A DNA stretch of 64,000 bases. It comes from CAIUGU01 sp040080215 (lineage in GTDB: Bacteria > Pseudomonadota > Gammaproteobacteria > Steroidobacterales > Steroidobacteraceae). Made by a program: the position numbers and the translations under genes. The notes beneath the pieces were generated by a model. The model searched no databases and was not told the DNA's origin. It was given only the letters and a program-made list of their open reading frames with translations. The stretch spans positions 1 through 64,000 of the forward strand of contig JBEBIT010000011.1 of NCBI GenBank assembly GCA_040080215.1, read 5' to 3'. Each line of letters opens with the position of its first letter. Positions within the stretch are counted from its first letter, which is position 1. This document shows, piece by piece, positions 33,308 through 44,677 of this stretch.

Positions 33308-34564
33308 TCAGGTTAGATAGGCACGCGCCTTCAGCAGGGCGTCGACCAGTTTGTCGACCTCCGCGCGGGTGTTGTAGAACGCGAAGGAAGCCCGTGCGGT
33401 CGCCGGCACGTTGTAGAACTCCATGACGGGCATCGCGCAGTGGTGGCCGGTGCGAATGGCCACGCCTTCGACGTCGAGGATGGTGCCGATGTCGTGCGGA
33501 TGAATGCCTTCGAGCGCGAACGACACCACGGCCGCCTTGCGGGGCGCCGTGCCGATGATGCGAAGGCCCGGGATCGTCGTCAGCCGCTCGGTCGCATATT
33601 CGAGCAGCGTGTGCTCGTAAGCGGCGATGCGGTCCATGCCGATGCCCTCGAGGTACTGGATGGCCGTGCCGAGGCCGATGACGCCGGCGATGTCGGGCGT
33701 GCCTGCCTCGAACTTCCACGGCAGCTGGTTGTAGGTCGTGCCCTTGAAAGACACCGACAGGATCATGTCGCCGCCGCCTTGCCACGGAGGCATGGCTTCC
33801 AGGATGGCTTCGCGGCCGTACAGCACGCCGATGCCGGTCGGGCCACACAGTTTGTGGCCGGAGAAGCAGTAGAAGTCGCAGCCGAGTGCCTGCACATCGA
33901 TCTTCGAGTGCGGAATCGCCTGGGCTCCGTCCAGTAGTACGGGCACCCCATGCTTGCGTGCGACGGCAATGAACTTCTCCACTGGCACGATGGTGCCGAG
34001 GGCATTGGACACATGCGCGAGCGCCAGCAATTTGGTGCGCGTTCCGATCAGTTGTTCGAATGCAGCGAAATCGACTTCACCTGCAGGCGTGATCGGGATG
34101 ACCTTGAGGACGGCGCCGGTCTGTTCGGCCAGCATCTGCCACGGCACGATGTTCGCGTGGTGTTCGAGCCACGAGATCAGGATTTCATCGCCGGGCTTGA
34201 TGCCGGGGCGCGCGAACGAGGTCGCCACGAGGTTGACGGCCTCCGTGGTGCCGCGCACGAAGATGACTTCCTTCGTCGACTTCGCGTTGATGAAGCGACG
34301 CACGTTCTCGCGAGCGGCCTCGAAGGCATCGGTGGCCCGCTGGCTCAGCGTATGGACGCCGCGATGCACGTTCGCATGGTCGCGCTCGTAGTAGCGGGAC
34401 ATCGAGTCGATGACCACGCGCGGATGCTGGCTGGACGCAGCGTTGTCGAGGTAGACGAGCGGCTTGCCGTTGATGTCCTGGTGCAGGATCGGGAAATCCG
34501 CGCGGACAGCCTCGACATCGAAGGGCACGGCATTCGCACGGTTGGGATCGAGGGCGGCGCTCAT
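33308..34564 (-). CDS. sufS: Cysteine desulfurase SufS
   Basis: A 418-residue PLP enzyme that takes sulfur from cysteine for SufU. Class V aminotransferase features include LVYLDNAASSQHP near the start, NVHRGVHTLSQRAT, FVRGTTEAVNLVA, the PLP lysine in FYCFSGHKLCGPTGIGVLYG, and the catalytic cysteine in RTGHHCAMPVMEFY near the C terminus. It overlaps sufD by four bases. The next gene, sufU, is 301 bp away because of the inserted repeat; the stop codon is three bases from the TA flank. Confidence 0.96.
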   Translation of the reverse strand: MSAALDPNRANAVPFDVEAVRADFPILHQDINGKPLVYLDNAASSQHPRVVIDSMSRYYERDHANVHRGVHTLSQRATDAFEAARENVRRFINAKSTKEVIFVRGTTEAVNLVATSFARPGIKPGDEILISWLEHHANIVPWQMLAEQTGAVLKVIPITPAGEVDFAAFEQLIGTRTKLLALAHVSNALGTIVPVEKFIAVARKHGVPVLLDGAQAIPHSKIDVQALGCDFYCFSGHKLCGPTGIGVLYGREAILEAMPPWQGGGDMILSVSFKGTTYNQLPWKFEAGTPDIAGVIGLGTAIQYLEGIGMDRIAAYEHTLLEYATERLTTIPGLRIIGTAPRKAAVVSFALEGIHPHDIGTILDVEGVAIRTGHHCAMPVMEFYNVPATARASFAFYNTRAEVDKLVDALLKARAYLT

Positions 34565-35885
34565 CGCGTAGGAACCTGCGTCTTCAGGAAGTTCCGGCGG
34601 AAGATGCCGCTGACATGGTCGCGAACGGACTCAACGCTCATGTCCTTGAGGACCGTCTCCACGAATGCGAGTGCGAGCAGGCCCCGGGCTTCGTCCTCGG
34701 CGATGCCGCGTGAGCGCAGGTAGAACAGCGCCGCCGCATCAAGCTGGCCGGTGGTGGCCCCGTGGCTGCACTTCACATCATCGGCGTAGATTTCGAGTTC
34801 CGGGCGAGTGTCGATCTCGGCGGAATTCGACAGCAGCAGGTTGCGGCTCGACTGTCTGGCGTCCGTCTTCTGGGCATCCTTGTGCACGACGACTTTCCCG
34901 TTGAAGACGCCGCGACCCTTGCCGTCGGCGAGTCCGCGGTAGTCCTGGCTGCTTCGGGTCTGGGGTACCGCGTGCTCGATGCAGCTATGCGTATCCGTGT
35001 GTTGCGTGCCGTCGGCGAGGAAGACGCCGTTCAATTCGCAACTCGCACCGCTGCCCGCAAGGCGGATGGCCAGATCGAGACGCGACAACGTGCCGCCCAG
35101 CGACAGCGTATGACTGAGATAGCGGGCCGAGCGGCTCACCTCGGCGGACACGGAGCCCAGGTGGATGACTTGCGCGCCTTCCTGACGGAGCCGGTAGTGC
35201 TCGACGTGGGCGCCGTCGGCCAGGGAAAGATGCGTCACGGCGGCAACGCAGTGCTCGGCGCGTTCGGCCGACACGTGATGCTCGATGAGGGTGAGCTTCG
35301 CGTTCGCGCCTGCTCGCACGATGACTCGTGGCGTGGTCAGCGTCGCCTGACCCGATCCCGAGGACTCGAAAACCAGATACAGCGGCTGCGACAGCACCGT
35401 GCCGGCGGACACGTCGATGACGATGCCGTCGTCGACAAACGCGCGATTCACGAGATCGAACCTTGCCGAGGGTGTGACGTCGTGGGTCCCGAGCAGGGCG
35501 ACGGCCTCCTGCGGGGCCTCTTGCATGACTGAAGCCAGCGTGCGGAGCTGCAAACCGGCAACGGCACTCAAAGCCGACGACTGAGCGGGCGCATGACGGC
35601 CATTGACGAAGGTGATGCGCTGCCAGTCCCCCACCAGCAAGCGCGGCTCAACGGTTGCATCGACCGCAGTCGCCGCTTCGGGCAGCGCGAGGGTACGGCT
35701 TTCAAAGCGACGGAGGCTCGTGTACTTCCAGGGTTCATCGCGGGTTGTCGGCAGTCCGAGGGCCAGGAACTGCTCCAGTGCGGCTTTTTGCGCCAGCGCC
35801 ACCGGCCTGGACTGCCCACCGCGCGCTGCGTTCAGCGTACGGAGGCGTTCGAGCGCCGGGTGCAGCGAGGGCAGGGGCGCTGCGC

Positions 35886-35889
<4 letters not shown>
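34561..35889 (-). CDS. sufD: Fe-S cluster assembly protein SufD
   Basis: A 442-residue member of the SufB/SufD beta-helix family and part of the SufBC2D scaffold on which clusters are built. Typical stretches are LPTTRDEPWKYTSLRRFE near the N terminus, DYRGLADGKGRGVFNGKVVV, QKTDARQSSRNLLLSNSAEI, DTRPELEIYADDVKCSHGAT, and YLRSRGIAEDEARGLLALAF. It overlaps both sufC (35886-35889) and sufS (34561-34564), so the four genes are translationally coupled. Confidence 0.95.
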
Positions 35890-36641
<752 letters not shown>

Positions 36642-36678
36642 TTGACCTTACTCCAGACGAAAACGGATGCCGCCCGCT

Positions 36679-38127
<1,449 letters not shown>

Positions 38128-38136
38128 GATGGGGGC

Positions 38137-38628
38137 TCAGCCGCCGGGCGTCCGCGCGCTCCGCGAGGGGCGGAATCCGGTAGGGTGCAGGCCGATGACG
38201 GACTCGTGAGGGGTCTTGGACTTGCGGTCGAGGCCCGCGAGTTCAGCCAATGACACTTCGGTCAGCGCGCGATGAATGGCCGAGTTCACCCGCTGCCACG
38301 CATGCCCCACGCCACAGGTGGATTCGATGCCGCATTCGCTGTGCTTGCCGCTGCATTCGGTCAGCGCAAACGGACCTTCGATGGCGTCGACAATCGCGGC
38401 TGCCGTGATTTCGCTGGCAGGGCGGGAGAGTTCATAGCCTCCATGGCTGCCACGGGTGGAGGCGACGAGCCCGGCGCGATGCAGGCTCTTGAGCAGCTTG
38501 CTGACCGTCGCCACGCCGAGACGCGTGCGTTCGGCGACTTCCCCGGCGGTATGCACCTCCCGCGGATTCGCCGCTAGAAAGGCGAGAATCACGGTGCCGT
38601 AGTCTGTCAGCTTGCTGATTCGCAACAT
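38137..38628 (-). CDS. Rrf2-family Fe-S-sensing repressor of the SUF operon (IscR-like)
   Basis: A 163-residue regulator. The winged helix (LTDYGTVILAFLAANPREVH, TRLGVATVSKLLKSLHRAGL, STRGSHGGYELSRP) is followed by three cysteines, Cys92, Cys99 and Cys105, and His109. This is almost exactly the cluster-binding pattern of E. coli IscR (three Cys and one His). It should bind a [2Fe-2S] cluster and repress the suf genes when clusters are plentiful. It is the first gene of the operon, and a 19-bp palindrome with IscR-like half-sites lies 48 bp upstream, overlapping a -10 element. Confidence 0.93.
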   Translation of the reverse strand: MLRISKLTDYGTVILAFLAANPREVHTAGEVAERTRLGVATVSKLLKSLHRAGLVASTRGSHGGYELSRPASEITAAAIVDAIEGPFALTECSGKHSECGIESTCGVGHAWQRVNSAIHRALTEVSLAELAGLDRKSKTPHESVIGLHPTGFRPSRSARTPGG

Positions 38629-38676
38629 ACGCGGTCGGTGGCTCGGGTCGAGTGGGATCCGGTGGGGTGAATCAAT

Positions 38677-38695
38677 TGGGACTATTCTAGTCCCA
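38677..38695. promoter_or_regulatory. SufR/IscR-like operator overlapping the suf promoter
   Basis: A perfect 19-bp palindrome, TGGGACTA-TTC-TAGTCCCA. The core GACTA-n3-TAGTC agrees with the type 1 IscR site as I know it. On the minus strand the palindrome contains TAGAAT (38684-38689), and GTGACA lies 18 bp upstream (38708-38713), a plausible -10/-35 pair. Binding here would block the suf promoter, giving autoregulation. Confidence 0.75.
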
Positions 38696-38911
38696 TTGGG
38701 TGGCCGCTGTCACCGCCGACGGTGACGGTGAGGGAGGGAACCGGCAGGGGACCCAATTTGTTATCCTACTCAACGTTGAAACAGTGGCAGCCATTCAGAT
38801 CGCGTTCATCCGGTCAGGACCATCCTTGGTCCCGCACATGACACCTATGACCAATGCAGTTGCTGAGCGCACGAGTGCGCGATTCATGGCGGTTTCGTCC
38901 GGGGCTGCTGG

Positions 38912-39763
38912 ATGACCGCGCCGGTCGGCGGCCGGGGGACACCATCTGATGGCGGCTCACCGGTCGATAACCTTGTAGAAATTACGGACGTCCACTACTC
39001 GGTGGGGGGACGGTCGATCTTCTCCGGCCTCACCATCAAGATTCCCCGGGGGCGCATCACCGCCGTCATGGGGCCGAGTGGCACGGGCAAGACCACGCTG
39101 CTGCGCCTGATGACGGGCCAGATCCGGCCGGACCGCGGTCATATCCTCGTCGACGGCCAGGACGTCTCGTCGCTCTCGACGGCAGAGCTGTACCGGCTGC
39201 GGCGGCGCATGGGCATGCTGTTCCAGAACGGCGCGCTGCTGACCGACATCGACGTGTTCGAGAATGTCGCATTTCCGCTGCGTGAACACACCCGGCTTCC
39301 GGAAAGCCTCATCCGCAACATCGTGCTGACCAAGCTGCAGGCGGTCGGATTGCGCGGCGCATGGTCCCTGTACCCGTCCGAGTTGTCGGGCGGCATGGGG
39401 CGGCGGGTGGCGCTGGCACGCGCGATGGCGATGGATCCGGATCTACTGATCTATGACGAGCCCTTCGCGGGCCTCGACCCGATCTCGCTCGGCGTGATCC
39501 TGAGGCTCGTCAAGCAGATGAACGATGCGCTGGGGCTGACGAGCATCGTCGTGTCGCACGACGTCGATGAAATCGCGACGATCGCCGACGTCAGTTACAT
39601 CCTGTCGGCCGGCAAGGTGGTTGCGTCGGGGGCCCCGAAGGCACTCAAGGAGAGCGACTCCGAATTGGTACGGCAGTTCATGAACGGCCTGCCGGACGGG
39701 CCGGTGGCGTTCCACTATCCGGCGCCCGACTATCGCGAACAACTGCTTTCCGGGGACGACTGA
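38912..39763 (+). CDS. mlaF: Phospholipid transport ATPase MlaF
   Basis: The 283-residue ATPase of the MlaFEDB complex that moves phospholipids between the membranes and keeps the outer membrane asymmetric. Walker A is GPSGTGKTT with Lys60, the Q-loop region LFQNGALLTD follows, the signature is LSGGMGRRV and Walker B is LLIYDEPFAGLDPI. It heads mlaFEDCB with spacings of a few bases. The 283-bp gap upstream separates it from the divergent suf operon; I saw no convincing mla promoter in it. Confidence 0.96.
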   Translation: MTAPVGGRGTPSDGGSPVDNLVEITDVHYSVGGRSIFSGLTIKIPRGRITAVMGPSGTGKTTLLRLMTGQIRPDRGHILVDGQDVSSLSTAELYRLRRRMGMLFQNGALLTDIDVFENVAFPLREHTRLPESLIRNIVLTKLQAVGLRGAWSLYPSELSGGMGRRVALARAMAMDPDLLIYDEPFAGLDPISLGVILRLVKQMNDALGLTSIVVSHDVDEIATIADVSYILSAGKVVASGAPKALKESDSELVRQFMNGLPDGPVAFHYPAPDYREQLLSGDD

Positions 39764-39765
39764 AC

Positions 39766-40533
39766 ATGCGTCTCCTCAATGACCTGCTGGCGTCGCTCAG
39801 GAACTTCGTGTCGTCCGTCGGCGCGCTGTCGATCTTCTTCGTGCGCGTGCTCGGACAGGTCCCCGCGGCACTGCTCAAGCCGAAGTACGTGATCGCGCAG
39901 ATCCACAACGCCGGCGCGCTGTCGCTCGTCATCATCATGACCTGCGGCCTGTTTGTCGGTGCCGTACTCGGACTGCAAGGATATGATCTGCTGCAGCGCT
40001 TCGGGTCGGAAGACTCGCTCGGGACCGCGGCGGCGCTCGGCCTCATCAAGGAGCTCGGGCCCGTCATTACCGCACTGCTGTTTGCCGGTCGCGCAGGGAC
40101 GGCGCTGGCGTCCGAAATCGGCCTGATGCGCGCCACCGACCAGTTGTCGGCGATGGAGATGATGGCGGTGGATCCGATCCGCCGCGTGGTTGCGCCCCGT
40201 TTCATCGGCGGCGTGATCGCCATGCCGTTGCTCAGCGCGATCTTCATCTCGATCGGCATCTACGGCGTGCACCTCGTGGGTGTGCAGCAGCTCGGAGTCG
40301 ATCCCGGCTCGTTCTGGTCGCAGATGATCGCGAGCGTCGAGGCCGGCGACATCAATGAAGGCGTCCTCAAGAGTTGCGTCTTCGGTGTCGCCTGCAGCTT
40401 GATTGCCGTGCACGAGGGCTACACTGCCCAGCCCACGGCGGAAGGCGTCGGCCGGGCCACCACCCGCACGGTGGTAATCTCGGCCGTGCTGACATTGATC
40501 CTGGATTTCATGCTCACGGCCGTGATGCTGTGA
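39766..40533 (+). CDS. mlaE: Phospholipid transport permease MlaE
   Basis: A 255-residue integral inner-membrane permease of the MlaE/DUF140 family. Hydrophobic segments occur throughout. Family stretches are GLFVGAVLGLQGYDLLQRFG, ELGPVITALLFAGRAGTALA and EIGLMRATDQLSAMEMMAVD. It starts 2 bp after the mlaF stop. Confidence 0.96.
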   Translation: MRLLNDLLASLRNFVSSVGALSIFFVRVLGQVPAALLKPKYVIAQIHNAGALSLVIIMTCGLFVGAVLGLQGYDLLQRFGSEDSLGTAAALGLIKELGPVITALLFAGRAGTALASEIGLMRATDQLSAMEMMAVDPIRRVVAPRFIGGVIAMPLLSAIFISIGIYGVHLVGVQQLGVDPGSFWSQMIASVEAGDINEGVLKSCVFGVACSLIAVHEGYTAQPTAEGVGRATTRTVVISAVLTLILDFMLTAVML

Positions 40534-40555
40534 CAATCTGAGTTGAGGTAACCGC

Positions 40556-41053
40556 ATGCGTCAGTCCAGCGCGACCGAAATTTCCACCGGCCTGTTCGTC
40601 CTGCTCGGCTTTGCCGCCCTGCTGTTCATGGTCACGCAGATCACGAGCAGGGAGTTCTCGCTCGGTACCGGCTCGAACTACCGGGTGGAAGCCCAGTTCG
40701 AGAACATCGGCGGCCTGAAGGCGGGCGCGCCCGTATCCATGTCCGGCGTCACCGTCGGCCGGGTCGAATCGATCACGTACGACCAGACGGCCTACAAGGC
40801 CAAGGTCACGCTGCGCTTCGACGCGACCTTCGACCGCATTCCCGATGACAGCAATGCAGCCATCCTCACCTCGGGCCTGCTCGGGGGGCAGTACGTGGGC
40901 ATTGCCCCCGGTGGTGCGGACGGCTTCCTGAAGGACGGCAGCAAGATCGAATTCGTGCAGGATGCGATCGTGCTCGAGAACCTCATCAACCGCTTCATGG
41001 CCAGCATGTCTTCCAAGCCCAGTGACAGTGCGTCCGGGCCATCAAAGGAGTAG
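40556..41053 (+). CDS. mlaD: MCE-domain lipid-binding protein MlaD
   Basis: A 165-residue protein. One N-terminal membrane helix (about 10-30, GLFVLLGFAALLFMVTQI) anchors a periplasmic MCE domain (YRVEAQFENIGGLKAGAPVS, GVTVGRVESITYD, AAILTSGLLGGQYVGIAPGG). MlaD hexamers on the MlaE dimer pass lipid to MlaC. It is in operon order between mlaE and mlaC. Confidence 0.96.
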   Translation: MRQSSATEISTGLFVLLGFAALLFMVTQITSREFSLGTGSNYRVEAQFENIGGLKAGAPVSMSGVTVGRVESITYDQTAYKAKVTLRFDATFDRIPDDSNAAILTSGLLGGQYVGIAPGGADGFLKDGSKIEFVQDAIVLENLINRFMASMSSKPSDSASGPSKE

Positions 41054-41058
41054 GGCAC

Positions 41059-41736
41059 ATGACCAGGGTACAACTTCGATTGGGACTGGCGCGCGGCGTT
41101 GCACTCCTGATGTTCGGCACAGCGGCGGCATTCGCCCCTGCTGTCAGCAGTGCAGCGGAACCGGCGGCGGCCACGCAGAACCCTCGTGACCTGATCGACG
41201 GCGTCGCGCAGCAGTTGCTGAAGGAATTGCAGACCCGCCGCGAAGAACTGAAGAGGGACCCCGTGGCGCTGCGCAAGCTCATCGACGAGACGCTGTTGCC
41301 GCATTTCGATACCCAGACAGCTGCACAGCGGGTGCTCGCGGTCCACTGGCGCACGGCGACGCCCGAGCAGCGCCGGCGCTTCATCGACGCGTTCTACAAG
41401 TTCATGTTGCAGACGTACGGCAACGCGCTCGTGGAGTTCACGCCGAACCAGCTTGAGGTACGGCCTTTCAAGGGTGATCCGAAGGCGACGACAGCGACGG
41501 TCGAGACGTTCGTGAATACCGGCAGCGGCAAGCCCATTCCCGTGAATTACTCGATGCGGCTGACACCGACGGGCTGGAAGGCGTGGGACGTCACGATCGA
41601 AGGCATCTCGTATGTGCTGTCGTTCCAGAAGGACATCGGCGCCGAGGTTAACCAGAAGGGCCTCGAGGCAGTGATCGCGCGCCTCGAATCCGGGCAGCCC
41701 GCCCAGCCGTCCAAACCCGCCACGTCTGCCAAGTGA
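41059..41736 (+). CDS. mlaC: Periplasmic phospholipid shuttle MlaC
   Basis: A 225-residue exported protein with a signal peptide (GVALLMFGTAAAFAPAVSSAA). The MlaC/Ttg2D fold shows PRDLIDGVAQQLLKELQTRR, LLPHFDTQTAAQRVLAVHW and WKAWDVTIEGISYVLSFQKD. It carries phospholipid between the MlaA complex and MlaFEDB. The stop overlaps the mlaB start. Confidence 0.95.
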   Translation: MTRVQLRLGLARGVALLMFGTAAAFAPAVSSAAEPAAATQNPRDLIDGVAQQLLKELQTRREELKRDPVALRKLIDETLLPHFDTQTAAQRVLAVHWRTATPEQRRRFIDAFYKFMLQTYGNALVEFTPNQLEVRPFKGDPKATTATVETFVNTGSGKPIPVNYSMRLTPTGWKAWDVTIEGISYVLSFQKDIGAEVNQKGLEAVIARLESGQPAQPSKPATSAK

Positions 41737-42053
41737 CTGTGTCCGTGCCTGCCACTGCCGAATTGCGCAAGGTCGATAGCGGCCACTTTGCCGTAGTCGG
41801 CGAACTCGGATTCGAGACCGTGCGCGGCTTGCTGGCAACGGGGGGCGCACGCTTTGCGGACGCTGCCGCGCAGTTCGAGGTGGATCTGTCGGGCGTCACG
41901 CAAGGGGACAGCGCGGGGCTCGCGCTGCTGATCGAGTGGCAGAAGCTCGCGACGCGAGCCGGCAAGACCGTGCGCTTCACGCGCGTGCCGGAACAGCTGC
42001 GCTCGCTCGCGCAGATCAGCGAGATAGAAAGCTTCCTGCCATTGTCCGCCTAG
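41733..42053 (+). CDS. mlaB: STAS-domain protein MlaB
   Basis: A 106-residue cytoplasmic STAS protein that stabilises the MlaF ATPase. It overlaps mlaC by four bases, here as GTGA (GTG start at 41733). The core AAAQFEVDLSGVTQGDSAGL followed by ALLIEWQKLATRAGKTV contains the Ser at the usual STAS position. It is the last gene of mlaFEDCB and converges on mlaA. Confidence 0.92.
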   Translation: MTVSVPATAELRKVDSGHFAVVGELGFETVRGLLATGGARFADAAAQFEVDLSGVTQGDSAGLALLIEWQKLATRAGKTVRFTRVPEQLRSLAQISEIESFLPLSA

Positions 42054-42072
42054 AACCGTCGGACCTTGCAGG

Positions 42073-42846
42073 CTAGGGCGCAGGCGCGCTTGCGGGAGCC
42101 ACGGGTGCGTCATCCAGCGGTTCATCGTCGAAGGTCGGTTCCGGCGGGCTGCCGTCGAAGATCATGTATTCGCGTCGCTGGGCCCAGGCATCGCGCATGA
42201 ACGCGTAGCGATCGAACACGTTCGCGATCTGGGCTTCGACGGGGAGCAGATCTGCACGGAAGCCCACGACTTCCAGCGCCCTTGCAGACCACTCAACTTC
42301 CCACTGCGCATCGACGTAGCGGGGGACGCCCGTGAAGTAATCGACGATTCGCGACGGCGCATCCCGCAGGCTCGACGGACCGAACAGCGGCAGGTTCACG
42401 TAAGGACCGGAGGGGACGCCCCACACGGCGAGGGTCTGGCCGAAGTCTTCCTCGTTGGCAGTGAGACCGCCGATCGAGGCCGCGTCGATCAGGCCACCGA
42501 CGCCCGCGATCGTGTTGATCACCAATCTGCCCGTGTCCTGGACCGCGAGGCCCAGCTTGCCTTGCAGGAGCTGGTTCAGGATCGTCGTGGGATATCCCAG
42601 GTTGGCGAAGAAATTGCGCACGCCCGTCTGCATCCAGTCGGGTGTAATTTTTCCATACGCTTTCGCGACCGGCTTCAGCGTCGCGCGATCCGCGACATCG
42701 TTGAAGCGGTAGATGCCTCGATTGAGGCCTTCCCAGGGGTCGTCCGCGGTGGTGCGGCCGGGCGCCGTGGCGCACCCGCCCAGAGCCAGACTCAAGGCAA
42801 GCAGCGCAAGGACGCGGGTTCGGAATCCGTTCTGGATCATCAACAC
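42073..42846 (-). CDS. mlaA: Outer-membrane lipoprotein MlaA (VacJ)
   Basis: A 257-residue lipoprotein. The lipobox LALGGC places the lipidated residue at Cys25. The MlaA core shows DPWEGLNRGIYRFNDVADRA, NFFANLGYPTTILNQLLQGK, RLVINTIAGVGGLIDAASIG and EDFGQTLAVWGVPSGPYVNL. It removes mislocalised phospholipid from the outer leaflet and passes it to MlaC, so it completes the Mla system here, although on the opposite strand. The C-terminal tail is rich in Asp, Pro and Ala. Confidence 0.96.
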   Translation of the reverse strand: MLMIQNGFRTRVLALLALSLALGGCATAPGRTTADDPWEGLNRGIYRFNDVADRATLKPVAKAYGKITPDWMQTGVRNFFANLGYPTTILNQLLQGKLGLAVQDTGRLVINTIAGVGGLIDAASIGGLTANEEDFGQTLAVWGVPSGPYVNLPLFGPSSLRDAPSRIVDYFTGVPRYVDAQWEVEWSARALEVVGFRADLLPVEAQIANVFDRYAFMRDAWAQRREYMIFDGSPPEPTFDDEPLDDAPVAPASAPAP

Positions 42847-42879
42847 GTATCTTCGGAAGAAAACGACGTGCGGATTCTA

Positions 42880-43042
42880 GCAGGGTGATGCAAAACTACT
42901 TGCAGCACCCGGCTATTCCGAGTCATGGACGACTCGGCGAAATCAATGAGTTAGGACTCATTGATTTCGGGAGCCAGTGAAAACCACGCTTTTCGCTGGC
43001 TCCAGATGCAAAAGGCACGGACAGACTTTTGCATCAACCTGC
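42880..43042. repeat. TA-flanked element of four nested hairpins between bepA and mlaA
   Basis: A 163-bp non-coding element with TA at both sides (42878-42879, 43043-43044). Its ends are complementary over 16 bp with one mismatch. Within are hairpins at 42918-42937 (7 bp), 42938-42969 (perfect 14 bp, TAGG loop), 42970-43003 (14 bp with one G-U) and 43005-43035 (perfect 10 bp). The word GATGCAAAA in the left end is repeated in the last hairpin, so two pairings compete for the right end. It is unrelated in sequence to the 292-bp repeat family. Confidence 0.75.
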
Positions 43043-43049
43043 TAGCAGC

Positions 43050-44549
43050 TCAATCGAGCAGGCGTTCCTGTCGCGGCGGACCGCCACTGCTGGTGCTGAG
43101 CCGGCCGCGCTGGCGCTTTGGCAGGGCCGACTGGATCTCTTCCATGCGGGCCTGGAATCGCGCCCGCTGTACCTGGGTCAATTCCGGAACATCGAGGGCC
43201 ATCTTGAGCTGGTTGATGGCCAGCGGCAGATCACCACCCATCAAGTGATACTCGGCCATGTAGTAGTACGAATCCGCCACGTCGCCGGCTGCGTTGGCTG
43301 CCCGCGCGATCAAGCGCGCCTGTTCAGGCGTCGGGGGGACTGCATTGAACAGGTCGAGCAGGACCTGATGGGCCTTGCGCGAATCGCCTTGCTGCATCAG
43401 TGATTCGGCATAGCGGACGGTGACCGGCACGTTGCGCGGAAACAGGTCACGCGCCCGGTTCAGCGTGGCGAGCGCCGCCTTGTCGTTGCCGGCTTGCTGG
43501 AGCGCCTGCCCGAGCGCCGTGTGGTATTGGATGACAGTCTGGTCGCCCTCAAGCAGGGCCGTCAAGATCGGCACGGCTGCCTCGGCACGGCCCGCTGCCA
43601 TCAGGGCGAGGCTTCTGCCGTAGCGCTGTGCGGGCGTGGCGTCGGCTTCGTTCGTGATGGTGGCTGCGTAGAAGTCGAGCGCCGACTTGCCTGCCGGCGT
43701 CGACAGGACGCGCATGCGCTCGCGTGTAAGCGAATAGCCGAGGCTGTCAGGATTGTACGGGCCGGTGTACTGCTGGGCGCGGCTGCGCGTTTCCGAGATG
43801 CGCGTGGTGCTCACCGGGTGCGTGCGCAGCATCTCCGGGATCATGCCTTCGCTGGTGCCGGCGCGGCGGCCCAGGGTTTCGAAGAAGGCGGGCATCGTGT
43901 TCGGATCGAAACCCGAATTCGCGAGGAACGTGATGCCGACGCGATCCGCCTCGGTTTCGTTTTCGCGCGTGAAGCTGATCTGGTTCTGGATCGCAAGGCC
44001 CTGCGCGGCCATCACGCCCGCCATGGCCATGTCGCCGCTCCCGGTGGCGGCTCCCAGCAGGATTGCGGCCAGCATTGCCGCCGTCGAGACCAGCCCGGAG
44101 CGGCTCTGTTCGGCGATGCTGCGAGCGATATGCCGTTGCGATACGTGAGCGATTTCGTGCCCCAGCACGCTCGCGAGTTCGCCTTCGTTCTTCGTTTCCA
44201 GCAGCAGTCCGGCGTTGACGCCGACAAAGCCGCCGGGAAGGGCGAACGCGTTGATCTCGTTGTCCTTGACGACGAAGAAGTCGAAGTGCTGGTGTCCTTC
44301 CGGCGCCTGGCTCGACAGCTTGAGCCCGAGGGCTTCGATGTATTCCGAGATTTCCGGGTCGTCCAGGATCTGGTCACTGTCGCGCAGGCCACGCACGATC
44401 ATGCGACCGATGCGGTATTCGTCTTCGAGGGTGATGATGGCCTGCGCCGGACTGCCCATGTCAGGCAGCTCTGCCGCATGGAGGACGCCCACGGGCGCGA
44501 GATTCGCGACCATGGCGACCATCAGCAATCCGCTAAGCCATGCTTTCAC
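43050..44549 (-). CDS. bepA: Periplasmic M48 metalloprotease/chaperone BepA-like
   Basis: A 499-residue exported zinc protease with TPR repeats, which helps assemble or degrade LptD and other outer-membrane proteins. The signal peptide (SGLLMVAMVANLAPVGVLHA) precedes the M48 domain with HEIAH at 131-135 and the third ligand region NETEADRVG. C-terminal TPRs start near residue 320 (AQRYGRSLALMAAGRAEAA, QYHTALGQALQQAGNDKAAL). The start is placed at GTG 44549, which gives the signal peptide; the frame is open to 44843 but that part is unlike the family. A cluster of hairpins follows the stop by 8 bp. Confidence 0.92.
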   Translation of the reverse strand: MKAWLSGLLMVAMVANLAPVGVLHAAELPDMGSPAQAIITLEDEYRIGRMIVRGLRDSDQILDDPEISEYIEALGLKLSSQAPEGHQHFDFFVVKDNEINAFALPGGFVGVNAGLLLETKNEGELASVLGHEIAHVSQRHIARSIAEQSRSGLVSTAAMLAAILLGAATGSGDMAMAGVMAAQGLAIQNQISFTRENETEADRVGITFLANSGFDPNTMPAFFETLGRRAGTSEGMIPEMLRTHPVSTTRISETRSRAQQYTGPYNPDSLGYSLTRERMRVLSTPAGKSALDFYAATITNEADATPAQRYGRSLALMAAGRAEAAVPILTALLEGDQTVIQYHTALGQALQQAGNDKAALATLNRARDLFPRNVPVTVRYAESLMQQGDSRKAHQVLLDLFNAVPPTPEQARLIARAANAAGDVADSYYYMAEYHLMGGDLPLAINQLKMALDVPELTQVQRARFQARMEEIQSALPKRQRGRLSTSSGGPPRQERLLD

Positions 44550-44677
44550 GAGGGGGCCTGCACTTTGACGATGTCCCGGAGCTTCACGGGTTGTTCGACC
44601 GGGATCCGGTCCCGTGGTTCGATTCTGGGCGTACGAATTGCCCACGGCAAGCCGCCCGGGGCAGGAATTACAGTTGG

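Noticed and set aside
38700..38915. 71-codon ORF directly before mlaF
   Set aside because: No ribosome site, no family resemblance, and it overlaps the suf promoter region. It is probably only spacer.
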